Position numbers and translations under genes: made by a program. Source: Planctomycetota bacterium (GTDB lineage Bacteria; Planctomycetota; UBA8108; UBA1146; JAJFFE01). Taken from it: 15,396 nucleotides of DNA. The notes beneath the pieces were generated by a model. It searched no databases and was not told the origin of the DNA. It saw nothing but the letters and a program-made list of their open reading frames with translations. This document shows, in pieces, positions 14,449-15,396 of the stretch (position 1 is its first letter; each line of letters starts with the position of its first letter). The stretch is from positions 1-15,396 of the forward strand of contig JAGQRC010000018.1 in assembly GCA_020425835.1 (NCBI GenBank). Reading direction: 5' to 3'.

Positions 14449-15357
14449 ATGTCACGCCCCGTCGAAGAACTCGCCAAGGCGGTCGGGCGCAATGCTCGCG
14501 TCGACGGCTCGCATGCGACCGCGATCCCGCGGCTGACCTTGTACCGAACCTCCACGCCGACAGAGCACAACGCCGTCGTCTACGTGCCGAGTCTGTGCGT
14601 GGTCGTGCAAGGGGCGAAGGAGGTCGTCGTGGGCGCCGAGGCGTACCACTACGATCCGGCGAAGTCGGTGCTCGTCTCGGTCGACCTTCCCGCCACGACC
14701 CGCGTCGTCGAAGCGTCGGCCACGCGGCCCTGTCTCGCCATGCGCATCGAGCTGGACGCCGCCGAGGTCGGTGAGTTCCTTGCCGATGGCACGGTTCCGG
14801 AACCCTCGGGACCTCCCTCCCGGGGAATCGGCAACACCAGGGTGGAGCCGAGGCTCCTCGACACCGTCACGCGGCTCGTCGCTTTGCTCGACACACCGGC
14901 GGACGTTCCGGCGCTCGCGCCCCTCGTCCTCCGCGAGGTCTCCTACCGACTGTTGACCGGCCCCGATGGTGCGTGCGTTCGTCGCATCGTTGCGCCGAGT
15001 GCTCCGAAGCACCGGATCGCGCGGGCGATCCATTGGCTCAAGGAACACTACGACGAACCGGCTCGCGTCGACGAGTTGGCGAAGCGGGTCGGGTTGAGCT
15101 CGTCCGCGTTCCACCTGCACTTCAAGGCCGTGACCGGCTTGAGCCCGCTCCAGTACCAGAAGCGATTCCGACTCCTCGAAGCGCGAGGGTTGATGCTCAA
15201 CGAAGGCCTCGACGCGGCCGAGGCAGCATTCCGAGTGGGTTACGAGAGTCCGTCACAGTTCGGCCGAGAGTACCGTCGCCTCTTTGGCGCGTCGCCGCGC
15301 CGCGACGTGGCGGCACTCGCCGAGACGCCCTCGTCGCTCGAGAGCCCGAGCCCTTGA
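14449..15357 (+). CDS. AraC-family transcriptional regulator (AraC_N type, YqhC-like)
   Basis: A 302-residue regulator. Residues about 22-175 match the AraC_N-type sensor domain (YVPSLCVVVQGAKEVVVG, then LVSVDLPATTRVVEAS). The C terminus (about 190-286) carries the two helix-turn-helix motifs of AraC proteins: DELAKRVGLSSSAFHLHFK and AAEAAFRVGYESPSQFGREY. E. coli YqhC, of the same domain layout, responds to aldehydes and activates the neighbouring dehydrogenase yqhD. Here too the gene is divergent from an alcohol dehydrogenase, which makes a similar role likely but not proven. The ATG at 14449 has GAGGGGAG at 14433-14440, 8 nt upstream. The residues after 290 are a Ser/Pro-rich tail. Confidence 0.92.
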   Translation: MSRPVEELAKAVGRNARVDGSHATAIPRLTLYRTSTPTEHNAVVYVPSLCVVVQGAKEVVVGAEAYHYDPAKSVLVSVDLPATTRVVEASATRPCLAMRIELDAAEVGEFLADGTVPEPSGPPSRGIGNTRVEPRLLDTVTRLVALLDTPADVPALAPLVLREVSYRLLTGPDGACVRRIVAPSAPKHRIARAIHWLKEHYDEPARVDELAKRVGLSSSAFHLHFKAVTGLSPLQYQKRFRLLEARGLMLNEGLDAAEAAFRVGYESPSQFGREYRRLFGASPRRDVAALAETPSSLESPSP

Positions 15358-15396
15358 ACCGAGTGAGATGGCCGCGAGTTGACGGAAGTCGATGGC

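Overview
This is a GC-rich bacterial chromosomal window with no rRNA, CRISPR array or insertion sequence. The gene families seen are a HEAT-like protein, an HD-GYP phosphodiesterase, a DUF4388-type protein, a transmembrane chemoreceptor, a twin-arginine signal and paired small heat-shock proteins. Together they suggest a free-living, signal-rich Gram-negative lineage of the planctomycete or myxobacterial/deltaproteobacterial kind. That placement is inference; no phylogenetic marker here fixes it.

Layout. 1-171 is the 3' end of an unidentified gene. 172-613 is non-coding with two strong inverted repeats. 614-1249 is a predicted secreted or anchored protein of unknown function. 1317-2414 is a TPR-like helical repeat protein. 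It converges on 2519-3022 (minus), a small protein ending in a CGNR-like zinc finger. Upstream of that lies an AT-rich, two-way promoter-like island with a palindrome (3134-3170), then a long gap up to about 3757.

3758-7519 is the centre of interest: three tightly packed plus-strand genes. They encode a 659-aa HEAT-like protein, a 431-aa HD-GYP phosphodiesterase and a 163-aa DUF4388-type protein. The first two genes overlap by 8 bp and the last two are 2 bp apart. The first two products appear to share an N-terminal domain that I cannot assign to a named family. The set looks like a co-translated signalling module built around cyclic-di-GMP turnover.

7801-8718 is a tandem pair of Hsp20 genes closed by a clear intrinsic terminator (8805-8850). 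Then come a patatin-like lipase (8921-10054), a methyl-accepting chemotaxis protein (10234-11883) and tRNA-Arg(CCT) (11942-12015).

12179-14060 (minus) is an operon in the order zinc alcohol dehydrogenase, twin-arginine cupin, PptA-type tautomerase. It is divergent from an AraC-type regulator (14449-15357). The arrangement resembles yqhC-yqhD and suggests regulated handling of aldehydes or other reactive carbonyls.
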